This document shows positions 16,340 through 23,800 of a stretch of DNA of 33,853 nt, piece after piece. The notes beneath the pieces are model-generated. The model made no database searches. It worked only from the letters and a program-made list of their open reading frames with translations, and was not told the DNA's origin. The position numbers and the translations under genes were made by a program. The first letter of the stretch is position 1. Each line of letters opens with the position of its first letter. The stretch comes from Opitutia bacterium Tous-C1TDCM. Its GTDB lineage: Bacteria > Verrucomicrobiota > Verrucomicrobiia > Opitutales > Opitutaceae. The stretch is taken from positions 1 through 33,853 of the forward strand of contig NEUS01000036.1 of the NCBI GenBank assembly GCA_002288455.1, in the 5' to 3' direction.

Positions 16340-17541
16340 TGTTGCAATACAATCGACGCGTTTACATTTCCAACCCCATGGGCGTTAACCAAATCAAATC
16401 GATGTTGAATCTCCCTAACCCTACCCGAGATATTCAAAGGGCATGAAGGATCAGGGAACTGCCAGTTCACGGTTCCCGGAATTACACCAGAAGCCAGCGC
16501 AAGGGCCGATGCGCCGACTTGAATTGCGGGCGCAGCACCCAAGGCCGAGCCAACAGCCCCCTTAAGCGAGAAAGCAGCAACACCAGGCAATCGCGCACCA
16601 AAAACATTCTTCATGGATTTAGCCTCCGCCTCGTCAATTAGTCGATGCCCCGGTCCCCACGCATTGATCACATCAATCTGCATTGGACGAATAAACGCAT
16701 CGGCAAACGCAGAGTTGGCTGAATCGACCAATCCACTGCATAAATCATCGGGTTGATCGTTTGCCGTCCCATAACCCGCAACAAAAGCATACCCCGGGCG
16801 AGGACTCTCTTCTGGCTCAAGCACTAAAATACACGCACCTTCACTTACAACGCCGGTTGTCCTCCAAAGATCAAAGGGCCGTGCGATACGATCTGACATT
16901 TCACTACTAAGTGGCGTCAACCCAGCAGCCCTAAGTTCCAACATCGGGAACTTATGGAGCGGTGCCTCTGTTCCTCCGCATATCGCGATATCGATTTCCC
17001 CACTCGAAACCATTCTGAACGCTTGGCCAATTGCATCCATACCAGCACAGCAAGAAGTCTGTACCGATAAACTCTTTCCTTCTACACCACAGACACGCGC
17101 AACAATCTCAGAAACGCTTGTCAGGGTGGCGGTGTACACCACACGCGCCTGCGCGGCCCTAGGACCACGTTTATTTACACTATCTATTGCAGATCCGATG
17201 CCCCCAAAGTCCAACAACGAGGACCCTATAACGATCCCGCAATTCTTAGTTGAAATCTGCCCAACGATCAGCCCCGCGTCAGTCAGAGCTAGTCTTGCCC
17301 CAACTGCCGCAAGCAGCGCCTGCCGGGAAGTCCCCTTCGGCACATCAAATCCTCCAAGATTTGTTTTGATATCAGGAACATTGATATAAGCCGCGCAGAA
17401 TGCACCAGCCTCCTCCCCTAACTTTCGATATGGCCGAATGAAACTTTGTCCGGACAATATCCCCCGCCAGAAATCCTCCCGGCCGATCCCGGCCGGGGTG
17501 ACCGGGCCGATGCCGGTGATCTTGACTCGCCGGCGCTTCAT
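16330..17541 (-). CDS. Beta-ketoacyl-synthase-like protein lacking both catalytic histidines
   Basis: A 403-residue thiolase-fold protein aligning end to end with FabF-type ketosynthases: VKITGIGPVTPAG at the N-terminus, VQTSCCAGMDAIG around the nucleophile (Cys164), AICGGTEAP, then GVIPGTVNW and VNAHGVGNVNAS at the C-terminus. The canonical NAHGT block reads NAWGPGH (Trp295 for His). The canonical KSMxGH block reads SLKGAVGSALG, keeping Lys327 but with Ser332 for His. Such a Cys-Trp-Ser site should not perform normal decarboxylative condensation, so it may acylate, hydrolyse, bind acyl chains or act as a partner subunit. No ACP, reductase or dehydratase gene is nearby. It starts inside the stop of the REC-kinase gene (ATGA overlap) and overlaps the next kinase gene. 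Nearly all of it, except the first ~30 codons, is AT-richer than its surroundings. Confidence 0.88.
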   Translation of the reverse strand: MKRRRVKITGIGPVTPAGIGREDFWRGILSGQSFIRPYRKLGEEAGAFCAAYINVPDIKTNLGGFDVPKGTSRQALLAAVGARLALTDAGLIVGQISTKNCGIVIGSSLLDFGGIGSAIDSVNKRGPRAAQARVVYTATLTSVSEIVARVCGVEGKSLSVQTSCCAGMDAIGQAFRMVSSGEIDIAICGGTEAPLHKFPMLELRAAGLTPLSSEMSDRIARPFDLWRTTGVVSEGACILVLEPEESPRPGYAFVAGYGTANDQPDDLCSGLVDSANSAFADAFIRPMQIDVINAWGPGHRLIDEAEAKSMKNVFGARLPGVAAFSLKGAVGSALGAAPAIQVGASALALASGVIPGTVNWQFPDPSCPLNISGRVREIQHRFDLVNAHGVGNVNASIVLQQCS

Positions 17542-18659
17542 CCCAGCGGAGCGGCGGGGAAGGTGAGCCGGACCGTAGTGCCGTGGCCCAGAGCCGATTC
17601 GAGCGCGAACGTCGCGCCGTGGGTTCCGGCGAGGTGCCGGCAAATACTGAGCCCTAGGCCCGTGCCGCTGGCCTTGCTGGTGAAACCGCCGTGCAACGCC
17701 CGCTTCACCCGTTCCGCATCCATGCCGGAGCCGTTGTCCGCCAGCGTCAGCTCCGTCTGGTCGCCGCGGCGCGCGAAACGCACCTCGAGGCGCGTCGCCC
17801 CCGCCTCCAACGCATTTTTGAAGAGATTCTGGAACACCCGCATCAACTCGTACTTCGAACCCCGCACCACCGCGTCGGCCAGGCCGGACAAGTGGATCGC
17901 CGGATTGTCGAAGAAGATCACCTGCCGCACCTCCTGGGCCACCTTGACCAAATCCACCCGCGTGAATTCGGCCGCCTGCTTGGAGGCCGCGCGCCAGTTT
18001 TCGGACAGATGATGGCAGTACTCGGCCGCCTTTTCCACCATCCCGGAATAGTCGAGCAACTTGCGCGCCGTCTCCGGATCCCGCTGGGCCAGCGTGCGCG
18101 CCTCTTCCGCCACCAGAGCCGCATAGCCGATCACCACCGTGAGCGGATTGTTGAGGTCATGCACCAACTCCACCGATGCCCGCGCCTGCCAGATGTGCGG
18201 TTCGTTGCGCTCGATCTCGCGCTTCAGCGCCGAATTCAAGTTGAGCGCATCCGCCGCCGCCTGCGCCTGCGCCCGACGCAGCCGCGTCGCCTGGGTCTGC
18301 TTGCGGACCGACTCGATCAGCTCGGGAATGTCCGGCGGCTTGCGCAAATACTGGTTCGCTCCGGCCACCATCGCCTGCTGCGCCGTGTGCAACGTGCCGT
18401 ACCCGGTGAGCATAATCACCGACACGTGCGGGTCGATTTTGCGCAGCTCCTCCAACGCCCGGATGCCGTCCATTTCCGGCATGCGGATGTCCATCACGAC
18501 GGCACTGTAGCTCCGGAGCCGCAGTTTCCCGAGCGCCTCTTTCGCCCGCTCCGCCGTGTCGACCGCAAAATCGGCCGCCAGACTGAAAGCGATGGATTCG
18601 CGCGGGCCATACTCGTCGTCCACCACCAGCACGGGCGGCTTGTCGGTGGCTGCGCTCAT
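17538..18659 (-). CDS. Receiver-histidine kinase hybrid (REC N-terminal, kinase C-terminal)
   Basis: A 373-residue soluble hybrid. The N-terminal receiver is complete: VLVVDDEYG acidic pocket, phospho-acceptor Asp57 in VVMDIRMPEMDG, Thr in IMLTGYG, and Lys in YLRKPP. A coiled-coil-like linker leads to a dimerisation domain with LVHDLNNPLTVV (His167), then N-box FQNLFKNALEAG, G1 DNGSGMDAE, and G2 GTGLGLSICRHLAG. The REC-first layout means its kinase activity is probably set by another kinase's phosphate. ATG 18659 was chosen because the receiver begins about ten residues later; ATG 18689 is the alternative. It is the first gene of the five-gene minus-strand operon, divergent from rmuC across 170 bases. 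The ATGA overlap with the ketosynthase-like gene suggests tight co-translation. Confidence 0.9.
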   Translation of the reverse strand: MSAATDKPPVLVVDDEYGPRESIAFSLAADFAVDTAERAKEALGKLRLRSYSAVVMDIRMPEMDGIRALEELRKIDPHVSVIMLTGYGTLHTAQQAMVAGANQYLRKPPDIPELIESVRKQTQATRLRRAQAQAAADALNLNSALKREIERNEPHIWQARASVELVHDLNNPLTVVIGYAALVAEEARTLAQRDPETARKLLDYSGMVEKAAEYCHHLSENWRAASKQAAEFTRVDLVKVAQEVRQVIFFDNPAIHLSGLADAVVRGSKYELMRVFQNLFKNALEAGATRLEVRFARRGDQTELTLADNGSGMDAERVKRALHGGFTSKASGTGLGLSICRHLAGTHGATFALESALGHGTTVRLTFPAAPLG

Positions 18660-18750
18660 AGCGAGGGCCGGAGGATTCTCGGTCAGCATGCGGACAGGTA
18701 AGGATGAAGCGAACCGGACTCCGAGGGGTTGCGGAAGCACGGCGCCTCGG

Positions 18751-18779
18751 TGTTTGCAGCCCGTGAAATCCACTGTCAA
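18751..18779 (-). promoter_or_regulatory. Candidate promoter for the minus-strand signalling operon
   Basis: On the minus strand a perfect TTGACA (18779-18774) is followed after 17 bases by CAAACA (18756-18751), a weak -10. It lies in the 170-base divergent region between rmuC and the REC-kinase gene, about 95 bases before the latter's start. Low confidence because of the poor -10. Confidence 0.3.
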
Positions 18780-18829
18780 GGCGCGCATCGGAGGTTGCAC
18801 CGGGAATTGCATCCGCTGCACTTTTCGGA

Positions 18830-20113
18830 GTGCAAAATACTGTAATCGCACTCGGTGCGGCGGTGCTTTCGGGAGTGATGGTTTGGCTCGTTGCCCGTGC
18901 CCGGCAGGCCGCCTCCGCCGCCCGGATTGCCGCGCTTACTGAGGAAAACACCCGTCTCGCGGATGCCAATTCCGCCCAGCAAGCCGAGGTCCTGCACCTC
19001 ACGGCCCGCAACGCGGAGCAAGCCGCCCAGCTCGACGGCGCCCGGCAGCTCCACGAACGGCTATCCGTCGAGTTTCGCGCCCTGTCCGCCGATGCGCTGA
19101 GCGCCAACCGGGCGGACTTCCTCGCCCAAGCGACCTCCGCGTTTGCCCAACTCCGGCAGGAAGCCGCCGGCGACCTGGAACATCGGGCACACGCCGTGCA
19201 GTCGCTCGTCCAACCGATCCGGGAGTCGCTCGACCGGGTGGATGCCAAAATCGCGGACGTGGAACGCACCCGCGCCGGAGCCTACGGCGCCCTCACCGAG
19301 CAATTGCAGTCGCTGCACACGGCGCAAAGCCGGCTGCAAACCGAGGCCGCGCGCCTCGCCACCGCCCTGCGCTCGACCACCTACGCGGGCAGCTGGGGCG
19401 AACTGCAGCTCCGCCGCGTCGTGGAGATGGCGGATATGTTGCCGTACTGCGATTTCTCCGAACAACAAACCTCGGAAACCCTGCGCGCCGATCTCGTCAT
19501 CCGCTTGGCCGGCGGCCAGCACATCGTGGTCGACGCCAAAGCGCCGATCGAAGCGTACCGCGCCGCGGGTGAAGCCGATCTGCCCGAGGTTCGCGAAGCC
19601 CGCCTGGCAGAACACGCCCGCAAGGTGCGCGGCCACATCGACGCCCTAGGCGCCAAAAACTACTGGGAACAGTTTCAGCCCTCGCCGGAGTACGTCGTGC
19701 TGTTTCTTCCCGGCGACCACTTCCTGACCGCTGCACTCCAGACCGACCCGTCGCTTCTGGATCGCGCCCTCGGCCGACGGGTGCTGCTCGCGACCCCGAC
19801 GACCTTGATCGCCCTCCTCAAAGCCGCCGCCTACGGCTGGAACCAGGAAGCGCTCGGCCGCAACGCGGAGGAAATCAGTGCCTTGGGCCGCGCCCTTTAC
19901 GACCGGATCGCCACCTTCGCCGACAACCTTGACCGCGTCGGCCGCGGCCTCGAGGCCGCCAACAAAAGCTACAACGCAGCCGTCGGTTCGTTCGAGGGCA
20001 TGCTGCTGCCCGGCGCCCGCAAGTTGTCCGAACTGGGCGCACGCGGGGCGAAGCCGCTCAAAAGTCCAGACATGTCAGAAACGCCGCCACGGGAAGTAAC
20101 TAGAAGGGTCTAG
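18830..20113 (+). CDS. rmuC: DNA recombination protein RmuC
   Basis: RmuC-family protein of 427 residues, a membrane-anchored coiled-coil protein with a restriction-endonuclease-like core that limits DNA rearrangement at inverted repeats. It has an N-terminal transmembrane helix (IALGAAVLSGVMVWLVARA), a long coiled coil (about 30-175), and the RmuC core with YAGSWGELQLRRVVE, HIVVDAKAPIEAY and YVVLFLPGDHFLTAAL, then LLATPTTLIALLKAAAYGW. Length and motif order are typical. The start is GTG at 18830, which keeps the membrane helix whole; GGAG sits right against it, so an ATG at 18878 cannot be excluded. It separates two divergent signalling gene sets and is probably a housekeeping bystander. Confidence 0.92.
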   Translation: MQNTVIALGAAVLSGVMVWLVARARQAASAARIAALTEENTRLADANSAQQAEVLHLTARNAEQAAQLDGARQLHERLSVEFRALSADALSANRADFLAQATSAFAQLRQEAAGDLEHRAHAVQSLVQPIRESLDRVDAKIADVERTRAGAYGALTEQLQSLHTAQSRLQTEAARLATALRSTTYAGSWGELQLRRVVEMADMLPYCDFSEQQTSETLRADLVIRLAGGQHIVVDAKAPIEAYRAAGEADLPEVREARLAEHARKVRGHIDALGAKNYWEQFQPSPEYVVLFLPGDHFLTAALQTDPSLLDRALGRRVLLATPTTLIALLKAAAYGWNQEALGRNAEEISALGRALYDRIATFADNLDRVGRGLEAANKSYNAAVGSFEGMLLPGARKLSELGARGAKPLKSPDMSETPPREVTRRV

Positions 20114-20202
20114 CAATTTCCGCTTCGCCCATGGGTGCAGATGAACTGAGAAACGCACCGGGTGCGGTTGAAGAACGGTATCTCCGAGATTTGAACAACT
20201 GC

Positions 20203-20226
20203 TGGGTCAATCGGATTTTTGACCCA
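20203..20226. repeat. 8-bp inverted repeat TGGGTCAA/TTGACCCA
   Basis: TGGGTCAA (20203-20210) is matched perfectly by TTGACCCA (20219-20226) with 8 bases between, so the half-sites are 16 bases apart centre to centre. It lies about 200 bases before the kinase gene at 20429. It may be a dimeric regulator operator or a remnant end of inserted DNA. Confidence 0.5.
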
Positions 20227-20296
20227 ATTTCGGTTTTGCTCAAAACTTGTAACTAAACGAAGACAAATCCCCATTGCATGCGGTGATTCACCCCAA

Positions 20297-20401
20297 TCAC
20301 ATCCGCCGGTTCTTCCCGAGCATGATGACCTTTAATGCACCACGAAGTTTTTCGATGGCCGTGCGGACGGACTCGATTGCTAGTCTCTCCGAGAGCAGCA
20401 T
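20297..20401 (-). pseudogene. Possible gene-tail remnant or small basic peptide
   Basis: A minus-strand frame reads 34 residues from ATG 20401 to TGA 20297 (MLLSERLAIES... ending LGKNRRM) and stays open for further codons upstream toward the kinase gene. The regular amphipathic helix and basic end resemble the C-terminus of a larger protein. I cannot name the parent family. There is no visible ribosome-binding site. Confidence 0.25.
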
Positions 20402-20428
20402 GCCCAATATAGCCCTCAAACGCACACG

Positions 20429-22516
20429 ATGGGACTAACCTTCCTAGGAGCTTCTATATTCACCGGAGGGCTCGCGCTTTTCGTACTATGGGCCAACCAC
20501 AGGCGGCCGACCAATCAAGCATTCTTCGCGGGAGGTCTAGTTAACTGCATCTGGCTTCTACTGGTTTTCTTCACTTACCTTGAAAATCGGAAGCTTTCCG
20601 CGACAGGCAGCTCCAATTCAGAGATTTTGCATCGAGCCAACGCCGCAATCGCCTCATTCCATATCTGGGCTCAGTGGCTTGTAGCCAAATCCATAATAGC
20701 CCCAAAGCTAAAGAGCATCCAAATCTTAATACAATCTAGTCCGATTTTCATTATCAGCTGCATAATTTGCAGCGCAACGTTCCATCCAAATTTCATCCAA
20801 TCATTTCCGCATGGACCAAAGCTCATCCGAGGATCTTCATATGTAATATACTCATCGCTGATGTTTGCAGGTACCATCTATGTTTTATATTATTCGAAAT
20901 CGATCCTGAAGCACTTGACGGGCACGAGCCGCCATGAGCTTAGATTTCTTACGATCAACCAATCTATCGCTGCCGTATTGACTGTATCCGCACACACAAC
21001 CGGTGCCCTCCTCGCAGTACCGACCATCTCTCGCCTAGGTCCCATCATCGCGTTCGCAGCCTATGGAATCTCAGCATGGGCCCTAAACTACTACAAAATC
21101 TTCGACCTCAAGCGCGTCGCCGTTTCCTTCCTCCACTGGACCCTCAACGCCGCCGTTCTCACCCTGCTGGGCATCTTCGCCTCGCTGCAACTCGCCGCCA
21201 CCTTGCCTCTGCCCGCGGCGATCGGCGGCGGCACTCTCGTCGCCGGCGCCGCGGCCTTGCTGCTCCATCGCCTGATTCTCCGCCAATTGGGCAAAGCCGA
21301 CGAAACCTGGCTCGCCGACGTGCGGCAGGAACTCATCCGGGCCGGGGAGGGTGAGAAAAACGAGACGCGGCTCACCGGCCGCTTGCGGCAGGTCCTCTGC
21401 GAACACTTTTCCGCCACCGGCGCGCGGTTCTTTTTCGCCCCGGACGATGACCGCAAAACCAATCCCGCCAATCCGACCCCGCCGCCCATCCCCGCCCTCT
21501 TCGCGCCGCTCGTCGGCCTCGTCTGGGCCACCCCCGAGTCTTTGCAGCGCCGCGGCGGCCCCCCTGCCCACGCCGCCCTCGAAGCCTACCTCGAAAGCGA
21601 GAATCTCGGCGCGATCGTCGCGATCCCGCAAGGTTCGCCCCACCCCTCCCTCATTCTCGCCCTGGGCCGAAAAACCAACGACTGGCCCTTCACGTTCACC
21701 GAGGTCCAGCGCCTCCAGAATGTCGGCGAACTGGTGGACAACCTCCTCACCCGCTCCCGGCTCGCCGCCCAAGCCGAACTCCAGGCCCGCATGGAACACA
21801 TGGCGATGATGTCGCGGGGCCTCGCCCACGACCTGAAAAACCTCATCACCCCCGTCGATTCGTTTCTCGTCCACACCGCGGAAAAATTCCCGCCCGGCAG
21901 TCTGGAAGCCGATGTCCACACGACCGCCAAGCACTCCATCGCCACCATGTCCGACTACCTGCGGGAGGCGCTCTTCTTTTCCGAGCAACTCGCCCCGAAG
22001 TATGTCGCCGCGGATCTTCCGCTCCTCCTCAAGGGCGTCCGCGAGGTCACGCGCGACCGGGCCGAGCGCCGTCAGGTCCAACTGGACTTCGACGCGGGGC
22101 CGGCCCCTGAACTGCGCGCCGACACCGTCCTGCTCCAACGCCTGCTCGGCAATCTCGTCGCCAACGCCATCGACGCCTCCGCCCCCGGCCAAGTCGTCCG
22201 GCTCGCGATATCGGTCCCGCGCGAGGGTGCCGTCCGTTTCACCGTGGGCGACTGCGGCTGCGGTATTTCCTCCGCGCACCTCGAACGGGTCTTCGACGCC
22301 TACTTCACGACCAAAGAATTCGGCAACGAGATGCGCGGCATCGGGCTGGGACTCACAATCGCCCAGAAAATCACCCACCTGCACCGCGGTCGGATCCGGA
22401 TCGAGAGCACGCTCGGCACCGGGACTGTGGTCACCGTCGATCTGCCGGCCCGCCCTCCCGCCGATGCCGTCGCCACCGCGGCGCCGACACGGCACCCGGC
22501 CCGAACCGCGGCTTGA
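20429..22516 (+). CDS. Multi-TM sensor histidine kinase, paralogue of the kinase at 14330-16339
   Basis: A 695-residue membrane kinase. Nine hydrophobic helices occupy about residues 1-290, starting FLGASIFTGGLALFVLWA, with the LWANHRRPTNQAFFAG loop matching LWSNPGRGVNRAVFVG in the minus-strand kinase. The GAF-like linker also matches that paralogue (WATPESLQRRG versus WATPERLVRERG; LGAIVAI versus LGVVVIV). The kinase core is complete: GLAHDLKNLITPV (His467), N-box LLGNLVANAIDAS, G1 DCGCGISS, G2 GIGLGLTIAQKI. H-D-L-K-N in place of H-E-x-x-N places it in a different kinase subgroup from its paralogue. Base composition is low-GC from upstream to about 21100 and GC-rich after. It heads a plus-strand set with three downstream regulators. 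Confidence 0.9.
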   Translation: MGLTFLGASIFTGGLALFVLWANHRRPTNQAFFAGGLVNCIWLLLVFFTYLENRKLSATGSSNSEILHRANAAIASFHIWAQWLVAKSIIAPKLKSIQILIQSSPIFIISCIICSATFHPNFIQSFPHGPKLIRGSSYVIYSSLMFAGTIYVLYYSKSILKHLTGTSRHELRFLTINQSIAAVLTVSAHTTGALLAVPTISRLGPIIAFAAYGISAWALNYYKIFDLKRVAVSFLHWTLNAAVLTLLGIFASLQLAATLPLPAAIGGGTLVAGAAALLLHRLILRQLGKADETWLADVRQELIRAGEGEKNETRLTGRLRQVLCEHFSATGARFFFAPDDDRKTNPANPTPPPIPALFAPLVGLVWATPESLQRRGGPPAHAALEAYLESENLGAIVAIPQGSPHPSLILALGRKTNDWPFTFTEVQRLQNVGELVDNLLTRSRLAAQAELQARMEHMAMMSRGLAHDLKNLITPVDSFLVHTAEKFPPGSLEADVHTTAKHSIATMSDYLREALFFSEQLAPKYVAADLPLLLKGVREVTRDRAERRQVQLDFDAGPAPELRADTVLLQRLLGNLVANAIDASAPGQVVRLAISVPREGAVRFTVGDCGCGISSAHLERVFDAYFTTKEFGNEMRGIGLGLTIAQKITHLHRGRIRIESTLGTGTVVTVDLPARPPADAVATAAPTRHPARTAA

Positions 22517-22558
22517 CCCGCGCCCCCGCGTTTTCATCGTCCCCGCCGCCCCAACCCC

Positions 22559-23779
22559 ATGCCCACCGACCCCGCCGCCGGGATGACGCCGCGGATCTTG
22601 CTCGTGGACGACGAACGCCAGATTTTCGCCGCCGTCCGGCTCCGCCTTGGCCGGGATTACGAGCTCTGCCACCGCACCGACGCCGCCTCCGCGCTCGCCT
22701 GCATCCGCACCGACCGCTTCGACCTGTGCTTCGTGGATATCCACATGCCCGGCAAGGACGGCCTCACCTTCATCGCCGAAGCCCAGGAGGTCGATCCGCA
22801 ACTCGGCTTCGTCGTCATCAGCGCCTTCGACACCGCCGAGAATCTCCGCCGGGCGATCCCGTTGCAGGTCTACGCCTTCATCGGCAAACCCCTGCCCGAC
22901 AAAGCCGGGTTCGAGGGCAAGGTCCCGGAATGGATCGAGCGCACGCGCCGCTGCCGCCACGACCAGGGTCTCGCTCGCCGCGCCGATGCCATCGCCACCG
23001 ATCTCGCCTCCGCCCGGATGGCCCAGGAGATCGAGTTTGTCGCATCTGAATCCGCCCGCGATGCCCTGCAGCAAACCGCCAATCTGCTCACCACCATCCA
23101 AGCCCTGCTGGTTTCCGCCACGTCCACGCTCGGCCAACGCGCCCGTGGCGACGCGACCCTCGCGACTTCGATGCGGAATCTCGAACAGGCCCGCCGCACC
23201 GCCGACGCCGCCATGATCGTCTCCGCGGGATTCTTCGATTCGGCCTACGGCAACCGCGACACCTCCCCCGCCCTGATCGGCTCCGGCGTGCGGCATGCCC
23301 TCGAAATCGCGCGCCGCATCAGCCGCGCCGACGAGGACGAAAAGGTCGCCGACTGCACCGGCCTCGACGAATTCACCGCCATCCGCGGCCTCTCCGGCAT
23401 CGAGTTTCTGCTGCTGATGGTCTGCGCCCAAACCGTGGCGCTCAACCGGGCCCGCCCCCGCTCCACCGTCGGCCTCCACGCCGCGCCGCTGGCCCGCCTC
23501 GAGCATGTCACCCGGGAAAACTCGTCCCGCCCCTGCGCGTGGCTCAACCGGAAACACGTGCTTTCCAGCCAGCCGGGCATCCAGTTCACGATCACGGCCG
23601 ACGCCCCGGCCATGAGCCGGACGGAATTCGAAGCCTGGCTCCAGGGCGAACTGTCTTCGCTCCGGGGCGTTCCGGCCCACGGCCTCGTCATGGGCATCCA
23701 AAAAAGCCGCGGCTTGCTCGGTCTCGCCACCGCGCCGCAAGCGGACGGTTTCCGCCTCGTGATCGCGTTGCCGGTCTGA
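22559..23779 (+). CDS. Receiver domain fused to a kinase-like domain without recognisable ATP-binding motifs
   Basis: A 406-residue response-regulator-like protein. The receiver (about 11-125) is complete: ILLVDDER, phospho-acceptor Asp60 in CFVDIHMPGKDG, a VVISAFD switch strand, and Lys in FIGKPLP. The remaining ~270 residues have a helical pair (ARDALQQTANLLTTIQALLVSA) where a dimerisation domain would be, then a fold ending GLVMGIQKSRGLLGLATAP and FRLVIALPV, like the last strands of a kinase ATPase domain. No H-box His, N-box or glycine lid is visible. It may be a phosphotransferase, phosphatase or binding partner for the kinase encoded 42 bases upstream. No output domain for DNA binding is apparent. 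Confidence 0.8.
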   Translation: MPTDPAAGMTPRILLVDDERQIFAAVRLRLGRDYELCHRTDAASALACIRTDRFDLCFVDIHMPGKDGLTFIAEAQEVDPQLGFVVISAFDTAENLRRAIPLQVYAFIGKPLPDKAGFEGKVPEWIERTRRCRHDQGLARRADAIATDLASARMAQEIEFVASESARDALQQTANLLTTIQALLVSATSTLGQRARGDATLATSMRNLEQARRTADAAMIVSAGFFDSAYGNRDTSPALIGSGVRHALEIARRISRADEDEKVADCTGLDEFTAIRGLSGIEFLLLMVCAQTVALNRARPRSTVGLHAAPLARLEHVTRENSSRPCAWLNRKHVLSSQPGIQFTITADAPAMSRTEFEAWLQGELSSLRGVPAHGLVMGIQKSRGLLGLATAPQADGFRLVIALPV

Positions 23780-23800
23780 GCTGCGCTGTCCGCCCCGGCC

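Larger units (their letters stand above)
20114..20428. other. AT-richer intergenic region before the second membrane kinase
   Basis: These 315 bases lack a confident gene and are much AT-richer than rmuC. They contain a short inverted repeat (20203-20226) and, on the minus strand, an open frame at 20297-20401 (34 codons from ATG, open further upstream to the right). Its product is helical and basic (SVRTAIEKLRGALKVIMLGK) and looks more like a degraded gene tail than random sequence. The region begins where the low-GC stretch that continues into the kinase gene starts. Confidence 0.6.

Noticed and set aside
16330..17541. Reading the ketosynthase-like gene as housekeeping fabF
   Set aside because: No acyl carrier protein or other fatty-acid genes adjoin it, both catalytic His are changed, and it is locked into a kinase operon.
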